Positions 53,976 through 62,092 of a stretch of DNA of 64,000 bases are shown piece by piece (position 1 is the stretch's first letter; each line of letters opens with the position of its first letter). Below the pieces are notes generated by a model. That model was not told where the DNA came from and searched no databases. It saw only the letters and a list, made by a program, of their open reading frames with translations. The stretch is from Sphingobacterium sp. UBA7855 (GTDB taxonomy: Bacteria; Bacteroidota; Bacteroidia; Sphingobacteriales; Sphingobacteriaceae): positions 92,351 to 156,350 of the forward strand of contig DLST01000003.1 in the NCBI GenBank assembly GCA_002500745.1, in the 5' to 3' direction. Position numbers and translations under genes: made by a program.

Positions 53976-54012
53976 ATGCATAAATTTACAACAAGAAGAT
54001 AAGACACAAAAA

Positions 54013-55416
54013 ATGAAGTATACATTCAAAACAAAAAGCAGAAAGTTGCTTGCGGATACAACTACGCCAGTGAGCATCTATCTTCGTCTAAGAGATATCT
54101 TTCCAAACTCATTGCTATTGGAAAGCTCCGACTATCATAGCCGCGACAATAACATTAGCTACATCTGTTGCCAGCCAATTGCCGGGATCCAGCTCGATGA
54201 AAAAGAGCTAACGCTTACCTATCCCAACAGCGAGCGTACCGTAAAAAATGCGAAGGAAATCGAATTACGTCAGGAAGTATCCGATTTTAGAAACTCCTTC
54301 GAAGACCATACAATCGCCGAACTTAACCTCATTTCCAATGGCTTATTTGGATATTTCACCTTCGATTGTATCGAACACTTTGAAGATATCAAACTGACCA
54401 CTTCGCCAGATCCGGCGCGGAAAATACCATTTATGCAATATCATATCTACAAATATGTTATTGCTATTGACCACTTCCGAAACCAACTCTACATCTTTGA
54501 ACACCTGCTGGATGACGAAGAATCAGAACTCGAAAGAATGCAATTTCTAATTCAGAACAAAAACTTTCCTGAATATTCCTTTAAACTTGCCGGTGAAGAA
54601 AGCTCCAATCGTACCGATGAAGAGCACCGTCAGTTGGTCAAGAAAATGAAAGAACATATCCAACGTGGCGATGTTTTTCAGATTGTTCCATCCAGAGGGT
54701 TTAAAACACCGTTCTCTGGTGATGAATTCAATGTCTATCGTGCATTGCGATCCATCAATCCCTCACCTTACCTTTTCTATTTCGATTACGGTGATTTTAA
54801 ACTTTTCGGATCCTCGCCAGAAGCGCAATTACGCATTCACGGAAAACAGGCAACCATCTTCCCCATTGCAGGAACATTCAAACGTACGGGCAACATGGAG
54901 GAAGATCAGAAAATTGCCTCTAGACTCAAAGAAGATCCAAAGGAAACTTCTGAACACGTTATGCTTGTCGATCTTGCCCGCAATGACTTAAGTAGACATT
55001 GTACACAAGTTAAAGTTGAGTCCTACATGGAACCGCAATATTACTCCCATATTATCCATCTGGTCTCCAAAGTAACGGGCAGATTGAAAGATAACATCAA
55101 TCCGTTTGACATTGTAGGCGATACATATCCCGCCGGAACATTGTCGGGGGCACCAAAACATATGGCGCTGACCTTAATCGATCGCTATGAAGGATTGCAA
55201 CGTTCTTTTTATTCCGGTGCAATTGGATTTATGGGTTTTAACGGAGACTTTAATCACGCCATTATGATTCGTTCCTTCCTAAGCAAACAAAACACCTTAC
55301 ATTACCAAGCAGGCGGTGGTATTGTTCTCGATTCAGATCCTGAAATGGAACTTCAAGAAGTAAATAACAAAATCGCTGCATTGCGAAAAGCACTACAACT
55401 AGCAGAAACATTATGA
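54013..55416 (+). CDS. trpE: Anthranilate synthase component I
   Basis: About 467 residues starting at ATG 54013 (MKYTFKTKSRKLL); an open frame further upstream runs through the attenuator and is not translated as trpE. The feedback-binding LLES motif is at 35-38. The chorismate-binding domain carries FQIVPSR, PSPYLFYF, GSSPEAQLR, FPIAGTFKRTG and SGAPKHMALTLID. With TrpG it converts chorismate and glutamine to anthranilate. It overlaps the next gene by 4 bp (ATGA). Confidence 0.95.
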   Translation: MKYTFKTKSRKLLADTTTPVSIYLRLRDIFPNSLLLESSDYHSRDNNISYICCQPIAGIQLDEKELTLTYPNSERTVKNAKEIELRQEVSDFRNSFEDHTIAELNLISNGLFGYFTFDCIEHFEDIKLTTSPDPARKIPFMQYHIYKYVIAIDHFRNQLYIFEHLLDDEESELERMQFLIQNKNFPEYSFKLAGEESSNRTDEEHRQLVKKMKEHIQRGDVFQIVPSRGFKTPFSGDEFNVYRALRSINPSPYLFYFDYGDFKLFGSSPEAQLRIHGKQATIFPIAGTFKRTGNMEEDQKIASRLKEDPKETSEHVMLVDLARNDLSRHCTQVKVESYMEPQYYSHIIHLVSKVTGRLKDNINPFDIVGDTYPAGTLSGAPKHMALTLIDRYEGLQRSFYSGAIGFMGFNGDFNHAIMIRSFLSKQNTLHYQAGGGIVLDSDPEMELQEVNNKIAALRKALQLAETL

Positions 55417-55706
55417 TCAGACCATTGGAATACTGCGTCGATAAGCATCATATCCGCACGTCAATAGATACCATTGATAACCGCATTGTGGAGCTATTGG
55501 CCCTGCGAAAATCCTATATTGACAAAGGCAAATCGCTAGACGATGAGCAAGCAGAAGAACAGCCACCAATTCGGAATTTAAACAATCATTATGGGGTACT
55601 AGCAAAAAAATTTAATTTGCCTACTGAATTTATTCAATCCATATTCCAAGAAATTGAACATTACATTCATCAAGATTTTATAGCAAAAGGTTATGAGCAA
55701 CAATAA
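55413..55706 (+). CDS. AroQ-type chorismate mutase domain protein
   Basis: A 97-residue helical protein. IRTSIDTIDNRIVELLALRKSYIDKGK matches the first helix of AroQ mutases, with conserved Arg and Lys positions, and a later FQEI matches the Gln-bearing helix. The loop region PPIRNLNN is less typical. It overlaps trpE by 4 bp and trpG by 14 bp, so all three are translationally coupled. Chorismate mutase would draw chorismate toward Phe/Tyr, so its place inside a trp operon is curious. It could also be a structural or regulatory subunit, or an isochorismate-lyase-like enzyme. Confidence 0.75.
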   Translation: MIRPLEYCVDKHHIRTSIDTIDNRIVELLALRKSYIDKGKSLDDEQAEEQPPIRNLNNHYGVLAKKFNLPTEFIQSIFQEIEHYIHQDFIAKGYEQQ

Positions 55707-56268
55707 AATAGTCGTTATAGATAACTACGATTCATTCACGTACAACTTAGTCCATTTATTACAGGAGTTAGATCAAGAGTATGTTGTATGGAGAAATGAT
55801 AAGTTTAAACTGGAAGATATTGATGCTTTCGATAAGATACTTCTTTCCCCCGGTCCTGGTATTCCGGAAGAAGCAGGGCTACTGCTTGATGTCATCCGCA
55901 CCTATGCCCCGCACAAAAGTATATTGGGTATTTGCTTAGGCCAACAGGCTATTGCGGAGATATTTGGAGGCACACTGTTCAATATGGAGAAACCCTTACA
56001 TGGCGTGGCAACAAATATCACCGTTACTGATGAATCGGAAAAGCTATTCCAAGACTTCCCAAAAGATTCGAAAATTGGACGCTACCACTCTTGGGCCGTA
56101 AGTAAAAATACATTACCGACATGCCTTAAGGTAACAGCAGTTGATGAGAATGGCATTATTATGGCCTTAACCCATACTGAATACGATGTTAGGGGGATGC
56201 AATTCCATCCAGAATCTGTACTGACTACAAATGGTAAGAAATTAATTCAAAATTGGTTGGGAATCTAA
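55693..56268 (+). CDS. trpG: Anthranilate synthase component II (glutamine amidotransferase)
   Basis: A 191-residue class I amidotransferase that supplies ammonia to TrpE. Catalytic Cys81 is in GICLGQQAIAE, and His172 and Glu174 are in QFHPESVLT. The N-terminal NYDSFTYNLVHLL and the SPGPGIPEEAG oxyanion strand are typical. No fused trpD domain. Confidence 0.95.
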   Translation: MSNNKIVVIDNYDSFTYNLVHLLQELDQEYVVWRNDKFKLEDIDAFDKILLSPGPGIPEEAGLLLDVIRTYAPHKSILGICLGQQAIAEIFGGTLFNMEKPLHGVATNITVTDESEKLFQDFPKDSKIGRYHSWAVSKNTLPTCLKVTAVDENGIIMALTHTEYDVRGMQFHPESVLTTNGKKLIQNWLGI

Positions 56269-56279
56269 AACCTAAAAAA

Positions 56280-57062
56280 ATGACTATACTTGATAAAATC
56301 ATTGAACGAAAAAAAGTAGAAGTAGAAAAAGCAAAAGCACTAGTTCCGTTGGAACAGCTATTAAACTACCCCTATTTCAGTGTAGCTTGTCTTTCACTGA
56401 GAGAATCTATTCTTGATCCTGAAAAAACAGGAATCATCGCCGAGTATAAAAGAGCATCACCATCAAAAGGAGACATCAACAATACTGCTGCGGTTGAAGA
56501 TGTTGTTAAGGCATACGAGGAGGCAGGTGCTTCAGCAGTGTCTGTCCTTACTGACGGAGAGTTTTTCAAAGGAAATTTAACGGATCTATCGAAAGCCCGT
56601 GAAGCAATCAGTATCCCTATCTTAAGAAAAGAATTTATCGTGGATAAATATCAAATTACTGAAGCTAAGGCCTATGGTGCAGACGTCATCCTTTTAATCG
56701 CTGCATGCCTGAAAAAGGAAGAAGTACAGGAATTCGCAGCATATGCTAAACAAATTGGTTTAAATGTCTTGCTAGAAGTACACAATGAACAGGAACTATT
56801 AGATAATCTGTTCGAGGAAATTGATGCAATTGGCGTCAATAACCGAAACCTGAAAGACTTTTCAGTGGATCTTCAACATTCTTATGATCTTTTAAACCAG
56901 ATTCCAACAGAATATATCAAGGTATCGGAGAGCGGCATATCGGATCCCGCAACCATAAAAAACCTTAAAAAGGCTGGTTTTCAAGGCTTTTTAATTGGTG
57001 AAAATTTCATGAAAACCACGGATCCAGGACAAGCGATTAAAGATTTTGTAAAAGAAGTTTAG
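56280..57062 (+). CDS. trpC: Indole-3-glycerol phosphate synthase
   Basis: A 260-residue TIM barrel. It has EYKRASPSKGDI (E55, K57), LRKEFIVDKYQI, LEVHNEQEL, GVNNRNLKDFSVD and SESGISD. Start ATG 56280, 11 bp after trpG. It is last in the operon. trpD, which acts between TrpEG and TrpC, is not in the window, nor are trpF, trpB and trpA. Confidence 0.95.
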   Translation: MTILDKIIERKKVEVEKAKALVPLEQLLNYPYFSVACLSLRESILDPEKTGIIAEYKRASPSKGDINNTAAVEDVVKAYEEAGASAVSVLTDGEFFKGNLTDLSKAREAISIPILRKEFIVDKYQITEAKAYGADVILLIAACLKKEEVQEFAAYAKQIGLNVLLEVHNEQELLDNLFEEIDAIGVNNRNLKDFSVDLQHSYDLLNQIPTEYIKVSESGISDPATIKNLKKAGFQGFLIGENFMKTTDPGQAIKDFVKEV

Positions 57063-57090
57063 AATTATTTAAAACGAATCTAAATAAGAC

Positions 57091-57098
57091 TATCTTTG
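57091..57098 (+). promoter_or_regulatory. -7 element for the sigma factor gene
   Basis: TATCTTTG is an exact consensus, 28 bp after trpC. Its last bases include the first in-frame TTG (57096) of the sigma gene, which argues for a start further downstream. Confidence 0.5.
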
Positions 57099-57125
57099 CG
57101 TCAGAATAAGCTGATCACTGATATT

Positions 57126-57641
57126 TTGGAAAAGAAGTTTTTTATTATAGATAAAGCAGGTTTTGAGCAAATATATCTTCAATACTGGGAAGGTATGTTT
57201 GCCTTTTGCCTGAGCAGTATCAAGGATGAAGAACACTCCAAGGAAATTGTACAGGATGTTTTCAAATCGCTATGGGAACGGCGTGATGAGCTTCGTCTCA
57301 TCGAGGTTGAACGGTATCTGATCAGATCGGTAAAGCTCAAAACATTTGAATACATTCGCAATAAAGTATCCCGCCAGCAACACCTGGACAACATTTCAAA
57401 TACGCGGGAAGAACATTACATAGATAATTCACTGATTGCCGACGAACTTGCTAAGAAAATATCAATGCTAATCGATAGTCTGCCCAAACAATGTAAAAAT
57501 GTTTTTCGCATGAGCAGAGAACAGGGGCTCACCAACAAGGAAATTGCGCATAAACTCTACATTTCAGAAAGAGCGGTAGAATATCATATTTCACGAGCAT
57601 TAAAAACATTAAAAACAGAACTAACGGAATATATATCCTAA
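57126..57641 (+). CDS. ECF sigma factor (FecI-like)
   Basis: About 171 residues. Region 2 (YLQYWEGMFAFCLSSIKDEEHSKEIVQDVFKSLW) and region 4 (LPKQCKNVFRMSREQGLTNKEIAHKLYISERAVEYHIS) are clear. No ATG lies before region 2. I take TTG 57126 because the earlier TTG at 57096 is inside a -7 promoter match. It is followed by an anti-sigma gene and a TonB receptor locus, so it probably drives iron-siderophore uptake genes. Confidence 0.85.
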   Translation: MEKKFFIIDKAGFEQIYLQYWEGMFAFCLSSIKDEEHSKEIVQDVFKSLWERRDELRLIEVERYLIRSVKLKTFEYIRNKVSRQQHLDNISNTREEHYIDNSLIADELAKKISMLIDSLPKQCKNVFRMSREQGLTNKEIAHKLYISERAVEYHISRALKTLKTELTEYIS

Positions 57642-57666
57642 ATTTAGCTATAAAAAAGAAATCCTG

Positions 57667-57674
57667 TACTTTTG
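57667..57674 (+). promoter_or_regulatory. Candidate -7 element before the anti-sigma gene
   Basis: TACTTTTG is an exact TAnnTTTG, 16 bp before the anti-sigma ATG, flanked by TCCTG and CAGGA arms. It could give the anti-sigma gene its own short-leader transcript. Confidence 0.35.
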
Positions 57675-57690
57675 TCAGGAAGTATATCAT

Positions 57691-58329
57691 ATGAAAATAG
57701 ACCATAAACTCATCGAGAAATATCATTTAGGTCAATGCTCTCCCGCAGAAAAAACTCTTGTGGAAGAATGGTTGTTGGATGATACCCTCGAGTCGGAGCC
57801 CTTGTCTATTTCCACCACAAAAAAAGCAAAATTAGAAACGGATATCTGGGCTGAGCTGAGCAGTCATATTGTTCAGTCCGAGGTCACGCAAACAGTTCCC
57901 TCTAAAACATATCATTTTAAATATATTGGAATAGCAGCCAGTATGGTATTTTTACTCTGTTTAGGTTTTTATCAACTCAGTAAGGATGCCGAAAATACTG
58001 CCGCCATCTTTGATAACAGAACGAGTGCTGGATTGAAGTATATTAACCAGAATAGTTATAATATCATATTGGGTAAAAATGCATGGGCTGAGATCAATAC
58101 GGATACCGGTGAATTCAAAACCTCAGGCAATATGATGTTCATTCCCAAAAAAGATTTTGCCTTTAGCTTTTCTGGCACAGAAAACAAGAGAAAATTCAGA
58201 CATGGCGAAACCTATTTTGTATTGCAACCGAAAAAAAATGGCAAGCAGGTAATAATTTCCAAATCGGAACTTACTTTTTTAGCCCCTACCATCCAACACG
58301 AACTGAAAGTCCAATTTAATATCATCTAA
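57691..58329 (+). CDS. Short FecR-like anti-sigma factor
   Basis: A 212-residue single-pass membrane protein. The N-terminal cytosolic part has the anti-sigma pattern YHLGQCSPAEKTLVEEWL (10-27). A membrane helix lies near 90-110 (GIAASMVFLLCLGFYQL), and a periplasmic tail of about 100 residues follows. Typical FecR proteins are about 300-390 residues with a FecR and a DUF4974 domain, so this one is short. It should hold the preceding sigma factor inactive until a signal from the outer membrane arrives. Confidence 0.75.
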   Translation: MKIDHKLIEKYHLGQCSPAEKTLVEEWLLDDTLESEPLSISTTKKAKLETDIWAELSSHIVQSEVTQTVPSKTYHFKYIGIAASMVFLLCLGFYQLSKDAENTAAIFDNRTSAGLKYINQNSYNIILGKNAWAEINTDTGEFKTSGNMMFIPKKDFAFSFSGTENKRKFRHGETYFVLQPKKNGKQVIISKSELTFLAPTIQHELKVQFNII

Positions 58330-58360
58330 ATAAGAAGAACTTCAATTAGTCCATACACTC

Positions 58361-59563
58361 ATGCTATCCTACCGCTTAACACTATTCTTATCCTTGTTTT
58401 TACTCCACTTAGTAATAAGCTGTAGAACGGAAGATGGGGGCAAAAATATCGACGGGAAGTTTAGTCTCTATACGATGAATAAAGATCTCAGAAATACGAT
58501 CATCACCTCAAATACAATCGATAGTGGAAATCTAACCATTTCAAAAAATGGCATCGACATTCCAACACAACAATTCGATCGAAGCATCATCGTTAAGGAC
58601 AGGCATTTTTATTTTTTAAGAGCGGGAAAGTTCAGAAAATATTCACTAGGATCAAATGGTTTAAAGGAAATTGCACAATTGGCTATGCAAGATCAGCATA
58701 TTGAAAATATAAACTGGCTTGATCGAGACACATTGCTCCTATTTACTTCAGACAACAATACAAACCGTCAGTTATGGGTCTATAAAATTACGGTCAACGA
58801 TTTCAAAATCAACCAACAGCAACAGATAAAACTGTCCACGGCAGCAGCCGATTTTAATGTTCTTTCCATCGGCTTTAGCACAATACATCAACACCAGTTG
58901 CTGGTTGGTTATACCTTTAATAAAGTAATAAACGAAACTGATTTTACCACAATAGACACACTCTATGTCGCTACATTGGATAAAACCACTTTCAAATTAG
59001 AAAATATAAAAAAAGATACACGATCTACTTACCCCGGAGGATTAAATACTGTTCAATCTTACAGCTTTCATGACGAGAATGGCAATTTTTATTTTATGTC
59101 CTGCCCCGGTATAGCACTCGGCAACAGGCCATCAAAACCTACCGCAATTTTTAGAATAGACAGTAATTCCACGCACATAAACCCTACTTATTTTTTTAAT
59201 TTAACAGCGAACACGCGCAATCATGCGTATGGCATGTGGTATTTGGGCAACAGTCAGGCTATCATCCGTAGTGAACGTAGAGATCGCTACACCGACTTTA
59301 GTGATCACCATTCCACCTATCAATTCGAGTACTATGTGGTCGATCTTATCAGCCGAACTACCAAAAAATTAAATCTTCCCCTTGACAAGGGAACACGCAA
59401 AGAATCCGTTCTCGTTGAAAATGGGAAAGCCTATATCGCGATAGATGATGTTAAGGATCAGCATCAAGTTTGGGTCTATGATATCAAATCAAAAAGCATT
59501 CAGGTTGGTCTTACCTTAGATCAAGCGACCGATTTTATTGTTAGAATAGACCGATTACATTAA
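58361..59563 (+). CDS. DUF4374-like lipoprotein (XusB paralogue candidate)
   Basis: A 400-residue lipoprotein with lipobox LVISC (C21). The rest is a beta-propeller-like series of short blades. The pattern (SGNLTI near the N-terminus, TYPGGLNTVQS, WYLGNS and a C-terminal VWVYDI) resembles DUF4374 proteins, and the true DUF4374 gene lies downstream. DUF4374 protein XusB of Bacteroides binds ferric enterobactin at the surface. This copy is divergent, so it may bind another siderophore or a protein partner. Confidence 0.65.
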   Translation: MLSYRLTLFLSLFLLHLVISCRTEDGGKNIDGKFSLYTMNKDLRNTIITSNTIDSGNLTISKNGIDIPTQQFDRSIIVKDRHFYFLRAGKFRKYSLGSNGLKEIAQLAMQDQHIENINWLDRDTLLLFTSDNNTNRQLWVYKITVNDFKINQQQQIKLSTAAADFNVLSIGFSTIHQHQLLVGYTFNKVINETDFTTIDTLYVATLDKTTFKLENIKKDTRSTYPGGLNTVQSYSFHDENGNFYFMSCPGIALGNRPSKPTAIFRIDSNSTHINPTYFFNLTANTRNHAYGMWYLGNSQAIIRSERRDRYTDFSDHHSTYQFEYYVVDLISRTTKKLNLPLDKGTRKESVLVENGKAYIAIDDVKDQHQVWVYDIKSKSIQVGLTLDQATDFIVRIDRLH

Positions 59564-59568
59564 TTTGC

Positions 59569-59583
59569 CATTGATAATCAATG
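59569..59583. promoter_or_regulatory. Palindromic operator candidate before the TonB receptor
   Basis: CATTGATAATCAATG is a perfect 15-bp palindrome with a single central A, 94 bp before the receptor ATG. TGATAATCA is Fur-box-like. The loop is too tight for an RNA hairpin, so a protein site is more likely. Confidence 0.4.
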
Positions 59584-59676
59584 CATTAAAAAATAATCAT
59601 TTTTATTTACTTTTTTGACCTTCGGTAGATTTAGAGTTACGCAACTTATCTATGTGTAATTAATCTAAATAAAGTA

Positions 59677-62067
59677 ATGTCAAAATATAAAATAGTATGG
59701 TTATTGTTTTTACTAATCATATCCTTTCCTTCACACGCCCAACAATTAACCGAAATCAAAGGTAGTGTTATCAATACATCAAACGAACCTATTCCTGGGG
59801 CAACCATTTTCCTATCTGGCACAAAGAAAGGAGCCAAAGCAGACAAAAATGGTTTTTTCAAAATAAGCGGAATTTCTTTCGGTAATCATCAGGTTACGAT
59901 TTCCGCGGTCGGATATCAGACCATCAATCGGCCAATGACCTGTACGAAAGGTGTTATTGATCTATTTGAAATACAGATGATCCCGGATCAAAAAATCATG
60001 GCGGAGGTTGAAGTGATAGGTCGATCCACTGCAGGTGAAGTAACACGACAACCTTACAACGTCTCCGCAATAGATGCAAAAAAGCTTTACAATACGACTT
60101 TAGATATCGGTCAGGCACTAAATAGAGTCTCGGGCGTACGTTTGAGAGAATCTGGCGGTGTAGGATCAAATATGTCTTTTAGTATCAATGGATTTTCCGG
60201 TAATCAGGTCAAGTTATTTTTGGATGGTATTCCAATGGACAATTTTGGTTCTTCATTTCAACTGAATAATATCCCGATCAATTTTGCCGAACGTGTGGAA
60301 GTGTACAAAGGTGTTGTTCCGGTATGGCTAGGTGGCGATGCCCTAGGTGGTGCTGTGAATATTGTCACCAAAAATGACCCTGGAAAATACCTTGATGCTT
60401 CTTATTCTTATGGATCCTTTAATACACATAAAACTGCGGTAAACGCAGGATACATCTCCAATAACGGATTAACAATGACCTTGTCAGCCTTCCAAAATTA
60501 TTCGGACAACAATTACTGGGTGAATGTGCGGACGGCTGATTTTGAAACCGGAAAATATACCAAAGGAAGAAGAAGGCGTTTTCATGATACCTACCGAAAT
60601 GAAACCATGGTTTATAATATCGGAGTCTCCAACAAGAACTATGCAGATCAGCTTCTTTTTGGAATAACACTGGGAGCAAACAAAAAAGAAATCCAGACCG
60701 GAAACCACATGGACGATGTTTATGGTGGCAGGGAAGCCCTGGGAAATATCATCCAACCCAGTGTAAAATACATCAAAAAAGATCTATTTGTAAAGGGGCT
60801 AGATGTCAACATATTTGGTCGATACAACCTCGGTAAAGAACGCAGTCTGGATACAGTGAACAGAAGATTCACCTGGTCCGGAGAGAGTGAACCCAAAGAT
60901 AAAAATAACCCTAATGCTCCAGGCGGAGAAAACGAACTACGCGATTATCGTTTCAACAATAACAATGGCAACTTCATTGCCAATCTCTCCTATGCGATCA
61001 ATGAAAAACACCACTTTATGGTCAATCACCTATTCACAACGTTTGACCGCAAAGGAAAAGATAAATATTACCCAGATCTCGAAATTAACAAGTTGCCACG
61101 GAAAACCACAAAAAATATAACTACATTAGGTTATCGTACCAGCATAGCCGATCAATGGGATTTAAATGTATTTGTAAAAAATTACAATCAAAAAGGTAAA
61201 TACTTTGAAGAAGTCAGGAAAAATGAAAGCTACAAAAATGTAGAAACGACGGTCAATAAATTAGGCTATGGATTTGCGGCTTCCTACTTTGTGAATACAA
61301 CCCTACAATTGAAAGCGTCCTATGAGAAAGCTACCAGATTACCTGAAAACAACGAATTATTTGGCGATGCGCAGGATCTCAGCGCAAATCCAACGCTTAA
61401 ACCAGAAAATAGCCATAACATCAATATCGGCCTCTCCTACACAAAAAAATGGAATGAGGATAACCATATCATTATAGATGCTAACTATACCTATAGAAAT
61501 GCAACTGATTTTATAAGACTCTACATCAGCCCACTAAACTCAAACAATAAGAGAGAAAGTAAATACCTCAATTTAAGGAGTGTACTCAATAATGGGGTCG
61601 ATCTGAATGTAAAATATTTCTATAAAAATCGGTTTTCTATCGGTGGCAATCTAACCTACCAAAATATACTCAATAATACGAAGTTTGAGCCCGGTCAAGT
61701 TGTAGAGAGCAGCGTCTACAAGGATCGTATGCCTAATATACCGTATTTATATGGGAATGTGGATGCCGCCTATTATTTGCACCACTTCGGAGGTAAACAC
61801 AATACATTGACGATCGGTTACAACCTCCAATATATCCATGCTTTCTTTTTGGATTTTCCAAGTTTAGGCACACCAGCACAGCGTTTCATTATCCCCAAAC
61901 AACTATCCCATGATGTCAACATTGTCTATGCAATGGCTTCGGGGAAATACAATGTTGCGCTGGAATGTAATAACCTAACCGACGCAACACGATACGACAA
62001 TTTCGAAATGCAGAAACCGAGTCGGTCTTTCAATGTCAAACTCAGATACTTTATACGTCAAAAATAA
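59677..62067 (+). CDS. TonB-dependent outer-membrane receptor (XusA-like)
   Basis: A 796-residue receptor. The signal peptide ends near SHAQQ (21-24). A carboxypeptidase-regulatory-like beta domain spans about 26-108 (TEIKGSVINTSNEPIPGATIFLSGT), the plug about 118-240 (IGQALNRVSGVRLRES, VEVYKGVVPVWLGGDALGGAVNI), and the rest is the 22-strand barrel ending in YFIRQK. No N-terminal STN signalling domain is present. Flanking DUF4374 lipoproteins and the PepSY gene identify it as a siderophore receptor of the XusA kind; the ligand is unknown. Confidence 0.88.
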   Translation: MSKYKIVWLLFLLIISFPSHAQQLTEIKGSVINTSNEPIPGATIFLSGTKKGAKADKNGFFKISGISFGNHQVTISAVGYQTINRPMTCTKGVIDLFEIQMIPDQKIMAEVEVIGRSTAGEVTRQPYNVSAIDAKKLYNTTLDIGQALNRVSGVRLRESGGVGSNMSFSINGFSGNQVKLFLDGIPMDNFGSSFQLNNIPINFAERVEVYKGVVPVWLGGDALGGAVNIVTKNDPGKYLDASYSYGSFNTHKTAVNAGYISNNGLTMTLSAFQNYSDNNYWVNVRTADFETGKYTKGRRRRFHDTYRNETMVYNIGVSNKNYADQLLFGITLGANKKEIQTGNHMDDVYGGREALGNIIQPSVKYIKKDLFVKGLDVNIFGRYNLGKERSLDTVNRRFTWSGESEPKDKNNPNAPGGENELRDYRFNNNNGNFIANLSYAINEKHHFMVNHLFTTFDRKGKDKYYPDLEINKLPRKTTKNITTLGYRTSIADQWDLNVFVKNYNQKGKYFEEVRKNESYKNVETTVNKLGYGFAASYFVNTTLQLKASYEKATRLPENNELFGDAQDLSANPTLKPENSHNINIGLSYTKKWNEDNHIIIDANYTYRNATDFIRLYISPLNSNNKRESKYLNLRSVLNNGVDLNVKYFYKNRFSIGGNLTYQNILNNTKFEPGQVVESSVYKDRMPNIPYLYGNVDAAYYLHHFGGKHNTLTIGYNLQYIHAFFLDFPSLGTPAQRFIIPKQLSHDVNIVYAMASGKYNVALECNNLTDATRYDNFEMQKPSRSFNVKLRYFIRQK

Positions 62068-62092
62068 CACACAATTTATTAAATAACTCAAA

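Noticed and set aside
53770..54012. N-terminal extension of trpE through the leader
   Set aside because: The open frame crosses the promoter and attenuator terminator and encodes no conserved TrpE residues; trpE begins at 54013.
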